Shown here in pieces: positions 8,430 to 15,818 of a stretch of 18,726 bases of DNA. A program made the translations under genes and the position numbers. Below the pieces are notes generated by a model. The model did no database searches and was not told the origin of the DNA. It saw only the letters and a list, made by a program, of their open reading frames with translations. The DNA lies in NCBI GenBank assembly GCA_036821645.1, contig DAISJD010000050.1:1-18726 (forward strand), read 5' to 3'. The stretch's first letter is position 1; each line of letters begins with the position of its first letter. Source of the stretch: DAISJD01 sp036821645. Lineage in GTDB: Bacteria; Pseudomonadota; Alphaproteobacteria; ATCC43930; CGMCC-115725.

Positions 8430-8657
8430 TCAAAACCCCTTCTGCAAACGGTGCTTCAGATCATCCAAAGCCGTGATCAAATGATTGTAAGCGGCAGTGA
8501 CCAATGCTACGGGGGAGTTGTGAATCCGCTCCATGACCCATTGATCGATCAGTTCGCCGATCTGCGCCTGCCGGGCCGCACCACCCGTGTCGCTCGCCTC
8601 TTCCAAGACCGGGCAAGACGCTGCCGCATCCGCCTGTGGCAGATTTTCCATGTCCAA
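8430..8657 (-). CDS. Small acidic protein upstream of tail tube
   Basis: A 75-residue protein of unknown family. Its first half is acidic and Ala-rich, and its second half looks helical (AQIGELIDQWVMERIHNSPV, ALVTAAYNHLITALDDLKHR). The start is uncertain. A TTG at 8657 has AGGTG 5 nt upstream, while the first ATG, at 8651, would put that site 11 nt away, so TTG is favoured on spacing. A 49-nt gap with T-rich sequence separates it from the preceding gene. The stop lies 3 nt before the tail-tube start. It could be a minor head-tail or tail protein; nothing more is supported. Confidence 0.6.
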   Translation of the reverse strand: MDMENLPQADAAASCPVLEEASDTGGAARQAQIGELIDQWVMERIHNSPVALVTAAYNHLITALDDLKHRLQKGF

Positions 8658-8706
8658 GATGACACCTCATGACTGTCGTTAAAATTTCGCAAAAAACGCA
8701 ATGGGT

Positions 8707-9144
8707 TCAGCAGGGTACCAGGATGGCAACCGGAATGATCGCCACCGCCTGATCGCCCAGAACCCCTTCATCGCTCTCGATCCGCCCGGCAATCCAGGCA
8801 TGAACGACGCGCCCGCCCAACGTTTGCGTGTCGCAACCGGGATCGGGTTCTAGGGCCGCTTCAACCGCATCGACGAGCGGATTGAGCATTGTGCTCGCAG
8901 GCATGCGGATGTCGCCGCCCGTATGGACATAAAGATAAAGATCCACCAGGATCTGGCGACGCGGCGGCAATCCCGGCCGACGCACGATTGTTTCCCCGCG
9001 TTGAACTTGAAACAAGGCGGGCTGCTCCGCCACGCCAACCTCGTCCCAATGGCGTAACCGCCGCGCCGTCGTTTTAAGACCCGGAACGGCCTGCAATCGC
9101 TCGAACAGGGCGGCATGTATGACTTCGCGCGCAACGCCGCTCAT
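8707..9144 (-). CDS. Probable tail terminator / tail completion protein
   Basis: A 145-residue protein (MSGVAREVIHAALFERLQAV at the start). A helical beginning followed by strands (RRQILVDLYLYVHTGGDIRM), then a second helix (LNPLVDAVEAALEPD) and a late beta segment (DQAVAIIPVAILVPC), resembles the small alpha/beta fold of siphovirus tail terminators. Its place just before the tail tube block supports that. The ATG at 9144 overlaps the preceding stop as ATGA. Sequence alone does not give a firm family, so the function is inference from fold pattern and order. Confidence 0.6.
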   Translation of the reverse strand: MSGVAREVIHAALFERLQAVPGLKTTARRLRHWDEVGVAEQPALFQVQRGETIVRRPGLPPRRQILVDLYLYVHTGGDIRMPASTMLNPLVDAVEAALEPDPGCDTQTLGGRVVHAWIAGRIESDEGVLGDQAVAIIPVAILVPC

Positions 9145-9476
9145 GATGCATCCCCAGGCAACAGATCGAGGATCGCCGCCACAATCGCCTCACATTGTCG
9201 ATCCCGTTCATCTGCACCGTCTGGAACCTGACCCAGTCGCGTTTCGGACGGCGTCGGTCTTGCAGGATCGGGCCGTCGCGTCAGCCCCCTCTCAATCCGC
9301 CGATGCTGCAGGTTTTGACGCAAGGCCTCGCTGCCGGAAAACCCCATCGCCAACAACCGTCCAGCACCCGGATCTGCGCCATCCCCCATCCGCTCGTCTG
9401 GAGACGTACGATCATCCTCCCGTTCCACCCGCGCGAAATGGGCGAACAACGCCGCCCATCCGGCCGCCCGGCTCAT
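9141..9476 (-). CDS. Hypothetical head-tail joining protein
   Basis: A 111-residue, Arg/Asp-rich protein beginning MSRAAGWAALFAHFARVERE and ending with a short hydrophobic helix (CEAIVAAILDLLPGDAS). It lies between the connector and tail-terminator-like genes and is joined to both by ATGA overlaps, so it is a genuine member of the head-tail block. In siphoviruses this slot usually holds a head-tail adaptor or stopper, but no motif here proves it. The central region is charged and low in hydrophobic residues, so it may be partly disordered. Confidence 0.62.
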   Translation of the reverse strand: MSRAAGWAALFAHFARVEREDDRTSPDERMGDGADPGAGRLLAMGFSGSEALRQNLQHRRIERGLTRRPDPARPTPSETRLGQVPDGADERDRQCEAIVAAILDLLPGDAS

Positions 9477-10033
9477 ACCGGCACCCGCTTGCGATACTGT
9501 TCCAGCAACATCGCGACATCCTCCGGCATAGCCTTCAGATCATAGCTGGTGCTTTCGCGGGCAAGGCCCCGGCTTTTCATGCCAACCCGGTCCCGCTCGC
9601 GATAGCGCAGCGCCACCAAGGCAAGACAAGCCTGCTCGATGGCGGGGGGGATCGTGTCGTAGCCTGCACGATACTCAAGGCGCACGGCCCCAATGCGATG
9701 GGGCAAGCGGCCGCCGATCAACCAAAATCGGGTCGGCGAAAACATATAGCCGCGCCTCAATCCGTCGGGGCTCGGCCAAATCGGCTGTCCATCGATCTCG
9801 ACGCGGGTAACGCTGACGACCGGCACCATGCCGAAACGCAGTGAAATGCCGCCGGTTCCATCACGAATTTCCGTATAATCCTGCATCACGATCGGCCGGT
9901 TCAGCCAGGTCGCGATCAAGTCCGATGTCGCCGTGATCAGCCGCGCCAACAGCGCATCATCCGCCGTCGCCCCCGCCGACAGATTAAGCCAAGCCCGCAC
10001 GGCGTCGAGCGTGGTCAGATCCCCTTGCGCCAC
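9473..10033 (-). CDS. Head-tail connector protein (gp6-like)
   Basis: A 186-residue protein of the HK97 gp6-like connector type. The N-terminal helices (DLTTLDAVRAWLNLSAGATA, DDALLARLITATSDLIATWL) are characteristic of these ring proteins, which sit beneath the portal. A middle beta region (VPVVSVTRVEIDGQPIW) and a C-terminal helical part (IPPAIEQACLALVALRYRER) follow. I set the start at GTG 10033 because a strong AGGAG sits 7 nt upstream (10041-10045). The frame is open upstream to 10156, and an ATG at 10057 exists, but that ATG lies right at the end of a terminator T-run and has only a poor ribosome site. The stop overlaps the next start by ATGA. Confidence 0.82.
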   Translation of the reverse strand: MAQGDLTTLDAVRAWLNLSAGATADDALLARLITATSDLIATWLNRPIVMQDYTEIRDGTGGISLRFGMVPVVSVTRVEIDGQPIWPSPDGLRRGYMFSPTRFWLIGGRLPHRIGAVRLEYRAGYDTIPPAIEQACLALVALRYRERDRVGMKSRGLARESTSYDLKAMPEDVAMLLEQYRKRVPV

Positions 10034-10040
10034 CCGTTTG

Positions 10041-10045
10041 CTCCT
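10041..10045 (-). promoter_or_regulatory. Shine-Dalgarno deciding the connector start
   Basis: On the minus strand AGGAG occurs here, 7 nt before the GTG at 10033. It is the best ribosome site in the region and argues against the upstream ATG at 10057, which lacks one. Confidence 0.7.
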
Positions 10046-10063
10046 CAATATCTTCATCGGCTC

Positions 10064-10107
10064 AAAAAAATACCCTGGACCCTCGGTGGAAAACCGATGA
10101 TCCAGGG
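10064..10107 (-). terminator. Intrinsic terminator after the major capsid gene
   Basis: The outer arms CCCTGGA (10073-10079) and TCCAGGG (10101-10107) pair perfectly. Inside them TCGGT (10083-10087) and ACCGA (10093-10097) form a second short hairpin. On the minus strand the stem is followed, after TA, by seven T residues (10064-10070). This is a strong rho-independent terminator 68 nt after the capsid stop and just before the connector start. It probably limits read-through so that capsid protein is made in excess over connector and tail genes. Confidence 0.85.
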
Positions 10108-10174
10108 CCTGTTTCTTCAAACCGACGGCTTCGCAACGCTTGTGCACGGACGGCAAAAGCCCGCCCGGTCACCT

Positions 10175-11650
10175 TTATCCGTTGGTAATATTGCTGATGA
10201 TACCGAATGCCGGTGGGAAATAATTCTGCAAGACACCATCGGCATAAATGCCGTACTCATACCGGCGCGACCGGCGCGGCCACTCGATGGCAAAGAAATC
10301 TTGCCGCATTTTCATCTGCAAGACATTCGTAACATTCGATAACGGATAAGGTAACTGCATCGTCGTGAACAAAATCGTGCCGGGTGGAATATTGGGGTGC
10401 AAGCGAATGGGAATGGATTGCGCTCCTTCCATCGAATATTTATTGAGATAGGCCGTGACGAGATCACCGCCCTTGATATTGCCCTGCTCGACATTGATAA
10501 TGAAGCGTTGGGCCGCATTCACCGACCCCGACAAAACTTTGCGGGTGATATTGCGTTGCTCCTGGCTCGACACCCAGATCGTGTCGGGCGATAGGCGATA
10601 ATTGTCCCAGAACGATTGCAAGGCCGCATCGATCTCGACCACACCCCCGGTTCCATCGGCGGTCAGGGTCGTACCGTTCGGCATGATATTGATATAAGAG
10701 CCGCTGCCCGGACGCAGAATTTGCGAGAACAATCCGTCGAAAATCAACCGGTTCTGACTGTAATCCGCCTGAAACCCAGCCAAGGCGGCCTGCGCGCTGG
10801 CAAGGGGTGCCTGGGTCAGGCTGACCGTAGCGACGGTCGTTATCGCCGCCAACCGTTCCTGCCCCGGCGCACCTAAGAACCAGGCATAGCCAAACGCCCC
10901 CAGTACGGGCGGCAGGCTAGCCGTAATCGCAGCCGACGTACCGGTGGTGGCGATCGTGGCGGGGGCCGATTGTTGGGCGGTCCCTTGATTGACCTGTTCC
11001 ACGGTCCCATCGGCCAAGGTCCGATTGCCCGACAGAGGCAACCCGCCGACCAAGGTCGCGGCAAGATACCCCTCATACCCCAAGGCAACGGCGATGACGC
11101 TCCAGGTCTGCGCCGCCAGTGACCCCGCAGCCGGTGCCACCGTCAGGGTCGGCGTCGGCGTGATGCCGAGGGCAATCGAATTATTGGCCCCGATCACGAT
11201 CTTCTCTTCTTGGATCATCAAGGATCGGATCAATCCCTGCAACGTGCGGGCCTTCAAATCCTCAAGCCCTTCCGCCGCCAACGTCGCCTCGAACGTTGCA
11301 TGATCATCGAACCCATAGGCGCGGAAGATCGCGGTATAATCCTGGGTCTTGGTCACGAGGGTGGCACCGCGATTGCCTTCCGACACACCGAACGCGCTGT
11401 TGGCGACATTGATGCCGGTCACGGCCCGCCAATTGGCCTGGGTACCCCCCATCGCCATGACGCGGGGGATCATGTTGCGCATCGGCGTGATCACCGGATA
11501 GAGCGACTTTGCCGGCGTTTCGAGATTATACCAGGTAAGGCCCGATACCGGGTTCAAACTCTCGCTAAAGGCCTTGTTCAACGACCCCGCCCCCATGGGA
11601 CGTGCAATCGCATCACGGGTGAGAGCCAAGCTTTCATCGATCATGGACAT
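10175..11650 (-). CDS. Major capsid protein (HK97 fold) with internal inserted domain
   Basis: A 491-residue major capsid protein. Head residues (MSMIDESLALTRDAIARPMG) run into a segment typical of phage capsids (PMRNMIPRVMAMGGTQANWR, near 57-74). The C-terminal half carries ALQSFWDNYRLSPDTIWVSS, GAQSIPIRLHPNIPPGTILF and a closing RRYEYGIYADGVLQNYFPPA. Residues about 163-290 are a Thr/Ala/Gly-rich insertion (TPTPTLTVAPAAGSLAAQTW, VATVSLTQAPLA) that looks like an Ig-like surface domain inside the capsid fold. The ATG at 11650 has AAGGA 8 nt upstream; the frame is open to 11686, but those extra residues are atypical. The gene is flanked on both sides by intrinsic terminators. No N-terminal delta scaffold is seen. 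Confidence 0.88.
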   Translation of the reverse strand: MSMIDESLALTRDAIARPMGAGSLNKAFSESLNPVSGLTWYNLETPAKSLYPVITPMRNMIPRVMAMGGTQANWRAVTGINVANSAFGVSEGNRGATLVTKTQDYTAIFRAYGFDDHATFEATLAAEGLEDLKARTLQGLIRSLMIQEEKIVIGANNSIALGITPTPTLTVAPAAGSLAAQTWSVIAVALGYEGYLAATLVGGLPLSGNRTLADGTVEQVNQGTAQQSAPATIATTGTSAAITASLPPVLGAFGYAWFLGAPGQERLAAITTVATVSLTQAPLASAQAALAGFQADYSQNRLIFDGLFSQILRPGSGSYINIMPNGTTLTADGTGGVVEIDAALQSFWDNYRLSPDTIWVSSQEQRNITRKVLSGSVNAAQRFIINVEQGNIKGGDLVTAYLNKYSMEGAQSIPIRLHPNIPPGTILFTTMQLPYPLSNVTNVLQMKMRQDFFAIEWPRRSRRYEYGIYADGVLQNYFPPAFGIISNITNG

Positions 11651-11762
11651 CCATTCTTTCCTTGTTGATGCACAGGCCCTCGCCACAACTCTCTTTGCGA
11701 ATCAAGGCAATGGCCCGTCTAAAAATCCAATCGCCCGCGCACGGCACAGACGATGCCCCCAT

Positions 11763-11795
11763 AAAAAAACCCAAGCCCGACCGGGCATGGGTTTT
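11763..11795 (-). terminator. Intrinsic terminator between protease and capsid genes
   Basis: The arms AAAACCCA (11766-11773) and TGGGTTTT (11788-11795) enclose a second stem GCCC/GGGC (11775-11778, 11783-11786) with a 4-nt loop and one symmetric A-A mismatch. On the minus strand the hairpin runs into seven T residues (11763-11769). The A-run on the opposite side makes it potentially bidirectional. It stands about 115 nt before the capsid start, inside the late operon. Confidence 0.85.
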
Positions 11796-11822
11796 CACGA
11801 GATCCGCATGGGCGAACCCTTC

Positions 11823-11866
11823 GACGATGGGATAGACGTCTAAAGACGATGGGATAGACCTCTAAA
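11823..11866. repeat. Tandem 22-bp direct repeat, two copies, one mismatch
   Basis: Units 11823-11844 and 11845-11866 are adjacent and differ only at one position (G at 11838, C at 11860). Each begins GACGATGGGATAGAC and ends TCTAAA. The right-hand unit contains the protease stop codon (11862-11864), so the repeat straddles the 3' end of that gene. It looks like a recent tandem duplication. Confidence 0.9.
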
Positions 11867-12725
11867 AATGTCTCGGCTGTCGCAAGGCTTGCTTGATCAT
11901 ATCGTGGGGATTGTCCGGTTCCGCCTGGTCATGGACCAGCCCCAGATCCGTCCCTTTATCCAGGCGACGCAAAACGCCTTTCGCCGGTGCGGGCATGCGT
12001 TCCAGGCGCTCCAATCGCTCGGCAAGGTCGCGACACCGCCCTTCGAGCGCGCGCATCTGGCGTTCGGTTTGCGCCAAAGACTGGCTCACTTTCGCCATCA
12101 TGGCCCCCTCGAAATCCGCCATCCCCATCATGCCGGTCATCGCGGTATCGGGCATCATCGGCGGACAGGCGGCGCACGCCGCCCCGAGATCGACGCTCAT
12201 ATCGTGCATCCGCTGGATCCGTGCCTGATCGGCGGCGGCATTGCGCCGCCCCTCTTTTTGCATCGGATCTGCCGACCGAGACTCCGGTGCCGAAACCTCG
12301 GCCTTGAACATCACGACCTTTGCCTCCGGATTGGCCGGACGATCGACCAAGCTAATTTCCTGCACGCTACAGCCGGTGACGATCTTCGGATCATCCTCAT
12401 CGCGCGCCGTAACCGCCCCGCCGATGGAAAATCCCTGATACACCCCTTCGCGGACCTTGGCCCAGGCGGCATCGTCGACAATCTTCGCCGCAATCCACAG
12501 CCCCTTCTCATCCATCCTGGCCTGATAAGCGCGTCCCACTGCCGAGGGTTGATGCATCTCGCGGATATTGCCGTATTTCATAAAATCCGGCAGGGCTGCG
12601 GCAACCGCCTGCTTCAGGACGATCTCCCCTTGTGAATCCATCGCCTCGGTCGAGGCATATCCTTCAACGATGCGCTGTTCCTGATCGATTTTCTGGAACG
12701 GCGCAAAAACATCCACCTTCTTCAT
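11862..12725 (-). CDS. Prohead protease (S78/XkdF-like) with C-terminal scaffold-like extension
   Basis: A 287-residue head maturation protease. The N-terminal domain shows RIVEGYASTEAMDSQGEIVL and the catalytic candidates His58 (REMHQPSAVG) and Ser100 (GFSIGG), then EISLVDRPANPEAKV near 122-136. This is the XkdF-like / U35-S78 pattern. From about residue 145 the protein continues with a Met/Ala-rich linker and a predicted coiled coil (about 203-243, KVSQSLAQTERQMRALEGRC), unlike a bare protease. Because the capsid protein has no obvious scaffold segment and no separate scaffold gene is present, this extension probably serves as the scaffold. The ATG overlaps the portal stop as ATGA. Confidence 0.87.
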   Translation of the reverse strand: MKKVDVFAPFQKIDQEQRIVEGYASTEAMDSQGEIVLKQAVAAALPDFMKYGNIREMHQPSAVGRAYQARMDEKGLWIAAKIVDDAAWAKVREGVYQGFSIGGAVTARDEDDPKIVTGCSVQEISLVDRPANPEAKVVMFKAEVSAPESRSADPMQKEGRRNAAADQARIQRMHDMSVDLGAACAACPPMMPDTAMTGMMGMADFEGAMMAKVSQSLAQTERQMRALEGRCRDLAERLERLERMPAPAKGVLRRLDKGTDLGLVHDQAEPDNPHDMIKQALRQPRHF

Positions 12726-14032
12726 AACTGCTCGCCTTTCACCGTGCGTGTCTCAGGTTTCAGAGCCGGCGACGCCAGGGGGGGAAGCCCCAATTGACAT
12801 CGCACCTCATCCACCGTTTTGATTCCGGCCTTCACGTAATCCACATTGATTTGCGCCTGCTGTACCGGATCGAGCGAACTCTCCTCGACCCAAGAAAATT
12901 CGAGATCGGACCAACCGAAAACCTCGCGAATGATCCGATCCATCAAGTTTTTCAACCAGATGCGCAGGGACCCGATCCCTTCGTCCATCGCCGTCTGCTG
13001 GGTCGTCTCAGCCGTCGCCCGGTTCACCTGCCCCATAAGGGCGGTCGGCGAAATTGAAAACGCAAAACAGACGAGCCGCGCCAACCATTCATCGAACACA
13101 TCTTTCAACGGCGGCTCTCGGATCGGCCGATAGGTCAACCCACCGGGCACAAACCGCGTATGCCGACGGATCGCCTGATTGCCGGCCAATAAATCGTCCC
13201 AATATTCCTGAAACTCTCGGATCTGATCGGCCGACCACGTTTCCGGGACGCCGATCAGGGCTTCGGGCGTATTGCCTTCGGTATAATAAGCCAATTGGCT
13301 GGCCTGCCGTCGCAGCGCGATATTGATCGTCACCAGGATCTGTTCGACCGGCGAATAGCCGTAAATCTTATGGGGCCTCAGATTGCGCGGGGCATAGATC
13401 AAGGCATCGCGCCCGTAATCGACGGCGGGAACCCCGTGCAGCACTTGCTGATACGCGGGGTCCGGCGGCATCGGCGTACGGCCGCTCGCATCGATCACCC
13501 GCTTGATCGTGGCCCCATCGACGATTTCAAGCGCCGAAACCGCCCCGCCCAAATCCCGCCGGATATAGAGGCTCGGCGCATCGATCACGAACAGGTCTTC
13601 CAAAACCATCCGCAACCAACCGTGCCAACCATGCTCCCCGTCCGGGTTCTCGAAAAACCGTTTGAGGCGTATGAGACGCGGATCGTCTGCCGCGACCGGC
13701 ACCGGCCAATCCGCCCGCCCCCTGACGCGCCAGATCAGCTTTTCCATCTGATCCTTGCGCGTTTCGATGACCAGGCGCAAAACATCCCAATGGTCGGCCA
13801 ATTGGCGCAAATGGGCAAAGCTGACCGCTTCGTCCTGTCTTGGCGCGATGCGCAGATTAAATCCGGCCGGATAATCGAACTGACGCCCCTGCGGCACGGG
13901 AACAGCCCCGAGATCCGAGGGCGGACCCGGTCCGAACCAGTGATCCGGCACGCGCCCCGAGACGACATATCCAAGCCCCGTGGCCAGCCGCGACAGCAAA
14001 CCGCCCCCCATCGTCTCCTTGGGATCCGCCAT
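12722..14032 (-). CDS. Portal protein
   Basis: A 436-residue portal protein that would form the dodecameric DNA channel at one capsid vertex and dock the terminase. Typical segments are RQLADHWDVLRLVIETRKDQ (about 73-92), DALIYAPRNLRPHKIYGYSP (about 207-226), QILVTINIALRRQASQLAYY with the following TEGNTPEALIGVPETW, and a C-terminal KAGIKTVDEVRCQLGLPPLA. The start is ATG 14032 or the adjacent GTG 14035; AAGGA lies 9 or 6 nt upstream respectively. It is a complete gene and overlaps the protease by ATGA. Confidence 0.93.
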   Translation of the reverse strand: MADPKETMGGGLLSRLATGLGYVVSGRVPDHWFGPGPPSDLGAVPVPQGRQFDYPAGFNLRIAPRQDEAVSFAHLRQLADHWDVLRLVIETRKDQMEKLIWRVRGRADWPVPVAADDPRLIRLKRFFENPDGEHGWHGWLRMVLEDLFVIDAPSLYIRRDLGGAVSALEIVDGATIKRVIDASGRTPMPPDPAYQQVLHGVPAVDYGRDALIYAPRNLRPHKIYGYSPVEQILVTINIALRRQASQLAYYTEGNTPEALIGVPETWSADQIREFQEYWDDLLAGNQAIRRHTRFVPGGLTYRPIREPPLKDVFDEWLARLVCFAFSISPTALMGQVNRATAETTQQTAMDEGIGSLRIWLKNLMDRIIREVFGWSDLEFSWVEESSLDPVQQAQINVDYVKAGIKTVDEVRCQLGLPPLASPALKPETRTVKGEQL

Positions 14033-14056
14033 CACTTTTCATCCTTAATAGAAAAC

Positions 14057-14089
14057 AAAAAGCCGGGGCCGCCGCCCCCATACGGGGCG
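14057..14089 (-). terminator. Possible terminator / alternative hairpins before portal
   Basis: On the minus strand a 5-bp GC stem (14074-14078 with 14065-14069, loop of 4) is followed after 3 nt by TTTTTGTTTTC (14051-14061). The arm 14074-14078 can instead join a longer 6-bp stem (14073-14078 with 14084-14089), and the two structures exclude each other. The short stem makes this weaker than the other terminators listed. Confidence 0.45.
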
Positions 14090-14217
14090 CGTCATCGTCC
14101 AGCCGGATTTTTTGAATAAGGGTCGATCATCGGGTGCCGGATCATGCCGAGAATGGCCTCGCCCGCACTGCTGCAAGGCCTCGTCATCGCCGCACCCAGA
14201 TTTTCGACCATAGAAAA

Positions 14218-14246
14218 AGGCTACCGGCATTTTCGTAACGTGTCAA
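14218..14246 (-). promoter_or_regulatory. Promoter-like sequence before portal gene
   Basis: On the minus strand TTGACA (14241-14246), a 17-bp spacer, and a weak -10 candidate TAGCCT (14218-14223). The ten bases CTTGACACGT also occur at the promoter before the small terminase, and 16 of 20 bases match there. The -35 overlaps the end of a 13-bp inverted repeat. The poor -10 leaves its activity uncertain. Confidence 0.4.
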
Positions 14247-14281
14247 GAACAAAAATCAAACAATATAAGATTTTTGTTCTT
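14245..14281. repeat. Perfect 13-bp inverted repeat at the end of terL
   Basis: AAGAACAAAAATC (14245-14257) and GATTTTTGTTCTT (14269-14281) are exact reverse complements separated by an 11-nt AT-rich loop. One arm overlaps the terL stop codon and the other overlaps the TTGACA hexamer of the promoter-like site. It could be an operator or a terminator hairpin. Confidence 0.9.
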
Positions 14282-15818
14282 AATTTCGTTCCACCTGCTG
14301 CTGCCGCAGATAAGTCAACAACCCCGGCAGCAGCGATCCGGCTTCGGCGTGGGCATAAACCACCCCATCCGCCTTATCGGGCGAATGGCCAAGGCGCTTC
14401 ATCATGTCTTCCTTGCTCTCGATCTGAATGCCGCGCCCGGTTAATTTCCAGCGGGGCGCCACCAGATCTCTCAGCAATTCCCGATCGGGCGGCAGGGCCA
14501 ACCCATCGCCGAAATCAGGATCCAGCGCCTCGCGCAGGCGCCAATACCATTCGGCCCGTTTATTCGCAAAACCCAATTGCCCGCTTTTATCCTGGGCCAA
14601 GGACCGTTTGGCCCCATTAAGCGGCACGGCCCGTATCCCGGCCGCTTGCAAGGCATCGTACACGGCAGCGCCGACGCCGATCACATCAACCTGAATGGGG
14701 ACCGCTGCCCCACCCCTGCTCCCATCCATGAACCCGATCACGCGTCCGGCAACGCTCGGCCCATCGGGCGTCTCGTCCCCGGCGATGGACAAAATGCTTG
14801 AAAACCATGTTCCTTTGCGACCGACGATCACCGTCCGATCCCGTCCGCCCCGCGCGACATCGACCCCGATGGCGGTATAGGGCATGGCTGGCCCCTCAGG
14901 CACCCACCGGGCTTGCGCCGCCAGAACCCAGGCGGTCGGAATCACCTGCCACGGATCGTCCTCGATCCCGCTTGCAAACTCTCCCGACAACATTTGCGTG
15001 CGCAACGGTTCCGGCAGGGCCTGCAAGGTGGCGAGATACCCCGATGCCATCAGATACGGGTTGTCGCTGATCCGGGCCCGCACAAAACTGCGCGATTGCG
15101 GGGTAATCATCATCCCTGCCGCCTGAAACGGCACGCCGTCGGGCCATTCGCGCTCCACCCCATCCACCGTCGCAAACCACCGCACCTCGCCGGATCGTGC
15201 CGGTTTTGGATAAGTCGGGTCCAACCACGGGGCCCAATAGCGCAGCACCCAGGCCCCTTGCGCATCGGTCGGCGGATTGCCCGCCGCCACCACACGCACC
15301 CGTTGGCCAGGATAAGAGGCCCGGTTCCACCCGATCAGAAACCGAAACTGGGCTTCGGTAAAATGGGTTATCTCATCAAAGGCCTTCAGGTCATGGGCGC
15401 GTCCTTGGTATTTGCGCACATCGTCGGGCCGCTGCACGGCACCGAATTCCAAAAGCCGCCCATCATTGAGCCGCCAGGCCCGGCGCGCCCCGCTGAACCG
15501 CCCACGATCCCCAATCAGTTCGGCTGCCCGATCCTCCACGGCCCGCAATTGGGCAAATTCGCGGCGAAACAGAATCGACCGGCGATGGCGCGTCATGGCC
15601 AAACCCAGCAATAAATCGGTCTTGCCACCCCCCGCCGCCCCGCCATACAGCAAGATATCCGCCGGACTGTCATACGCATCGGTCTGCGGACCCGCCAACG
15701 GCACCCACAGATCAGTCATCAGCAGCCGGTCCAAGGCGTCGCGTTCTTGCGCACTCAAGCAACCGAGCGACGCGGCGAGCCCGCTCTTCATCGCTAAGTC
15801 CCTCTCCGCCCCCGTCAT
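14280..15818 (-). CDS. terL: Terminase large subunit
   Basis: The packaging motor ATPase and nuclease, 512 residues from the chosen start. Walker A is GGAAGGGKT (59-67) and Walker B is LKAFDEI (144-150, Asp148-Glu149). The coupling motif is AAGNPP near 178-183. The C-terminal nuclease begins AIGVDVARGGRDRTVIV with a likely metal-binding Asp320, and ends with KADGVVYAHAEAG. All key residues seem present. The start is unsettled: ATG 15818 has GGAG 8 nt upstream, ATG 15791 has GAGGG 8 nt upstream, and a GTG at 15836 is also in frame. All overlap the small terminase gene, as is common for this pair. It follows the small subunit and precedes the portal by 247 nt. Confidence 0.94.
   Translation of the reverse strand: MTGAERDLAMKSGLAASLGCLSAQERDALDRLLMTDLWVPLAGPQTDAYDSPADILLYGGAAGGGKTDLLLGLAMTRHRRSILFRREFAQLRAVEDRAAELIGDRGRFSGARRAWRLNDGRLLEFGAVQRPDDVRKYQGRAHDLKAFDEITHFTEAQFRFLIGWNRASYPGQRVRVVAAGNPPTDAQGAWVLRYWAPWLDPTYPKPARSGEVRWFATVDGVEREWPDGVPFQAAGMMITPQSRSFVRARISDNPYLMASGYLATLQALPEPLRTQMLSGEFASGIEDDPWQVIPTAWVLAAQARWVPEGPAMPYTAIGVDVARGGRDRTVIVGRKGTWFSSILSIAGDETPDGPSVAGRVIGFMDGSRGGAAVPIQVDVIGVGAAVYDALQAAGIRAVPLNGAKRSLAQDKSGQLGFANKRAEWYWRLREALDPDFGDGLALPPDRELLRDLVAPRWKLTGRGIQIESKEDMMKRLGHSPDKADGVVYAHAEAGSLLPGLLTYLRQQQVERN

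Noticed and set aside
10034..10156. The connector start extended to 10156 or to the ATG at 10057.
   Set aside because: This would place coding sequence through or directly on a strong terminator without a good ribosome site. The GTG at 10033 has AGGAG at 7 nt.
14045..14230. A 61-codon minus-strand frame between terL and portal.
   Set aside because: It has no ribosome site, its composition is unlike a protein, and it runs through the GC hairpin and T-run before the portal. Kept as regulatory sequence.
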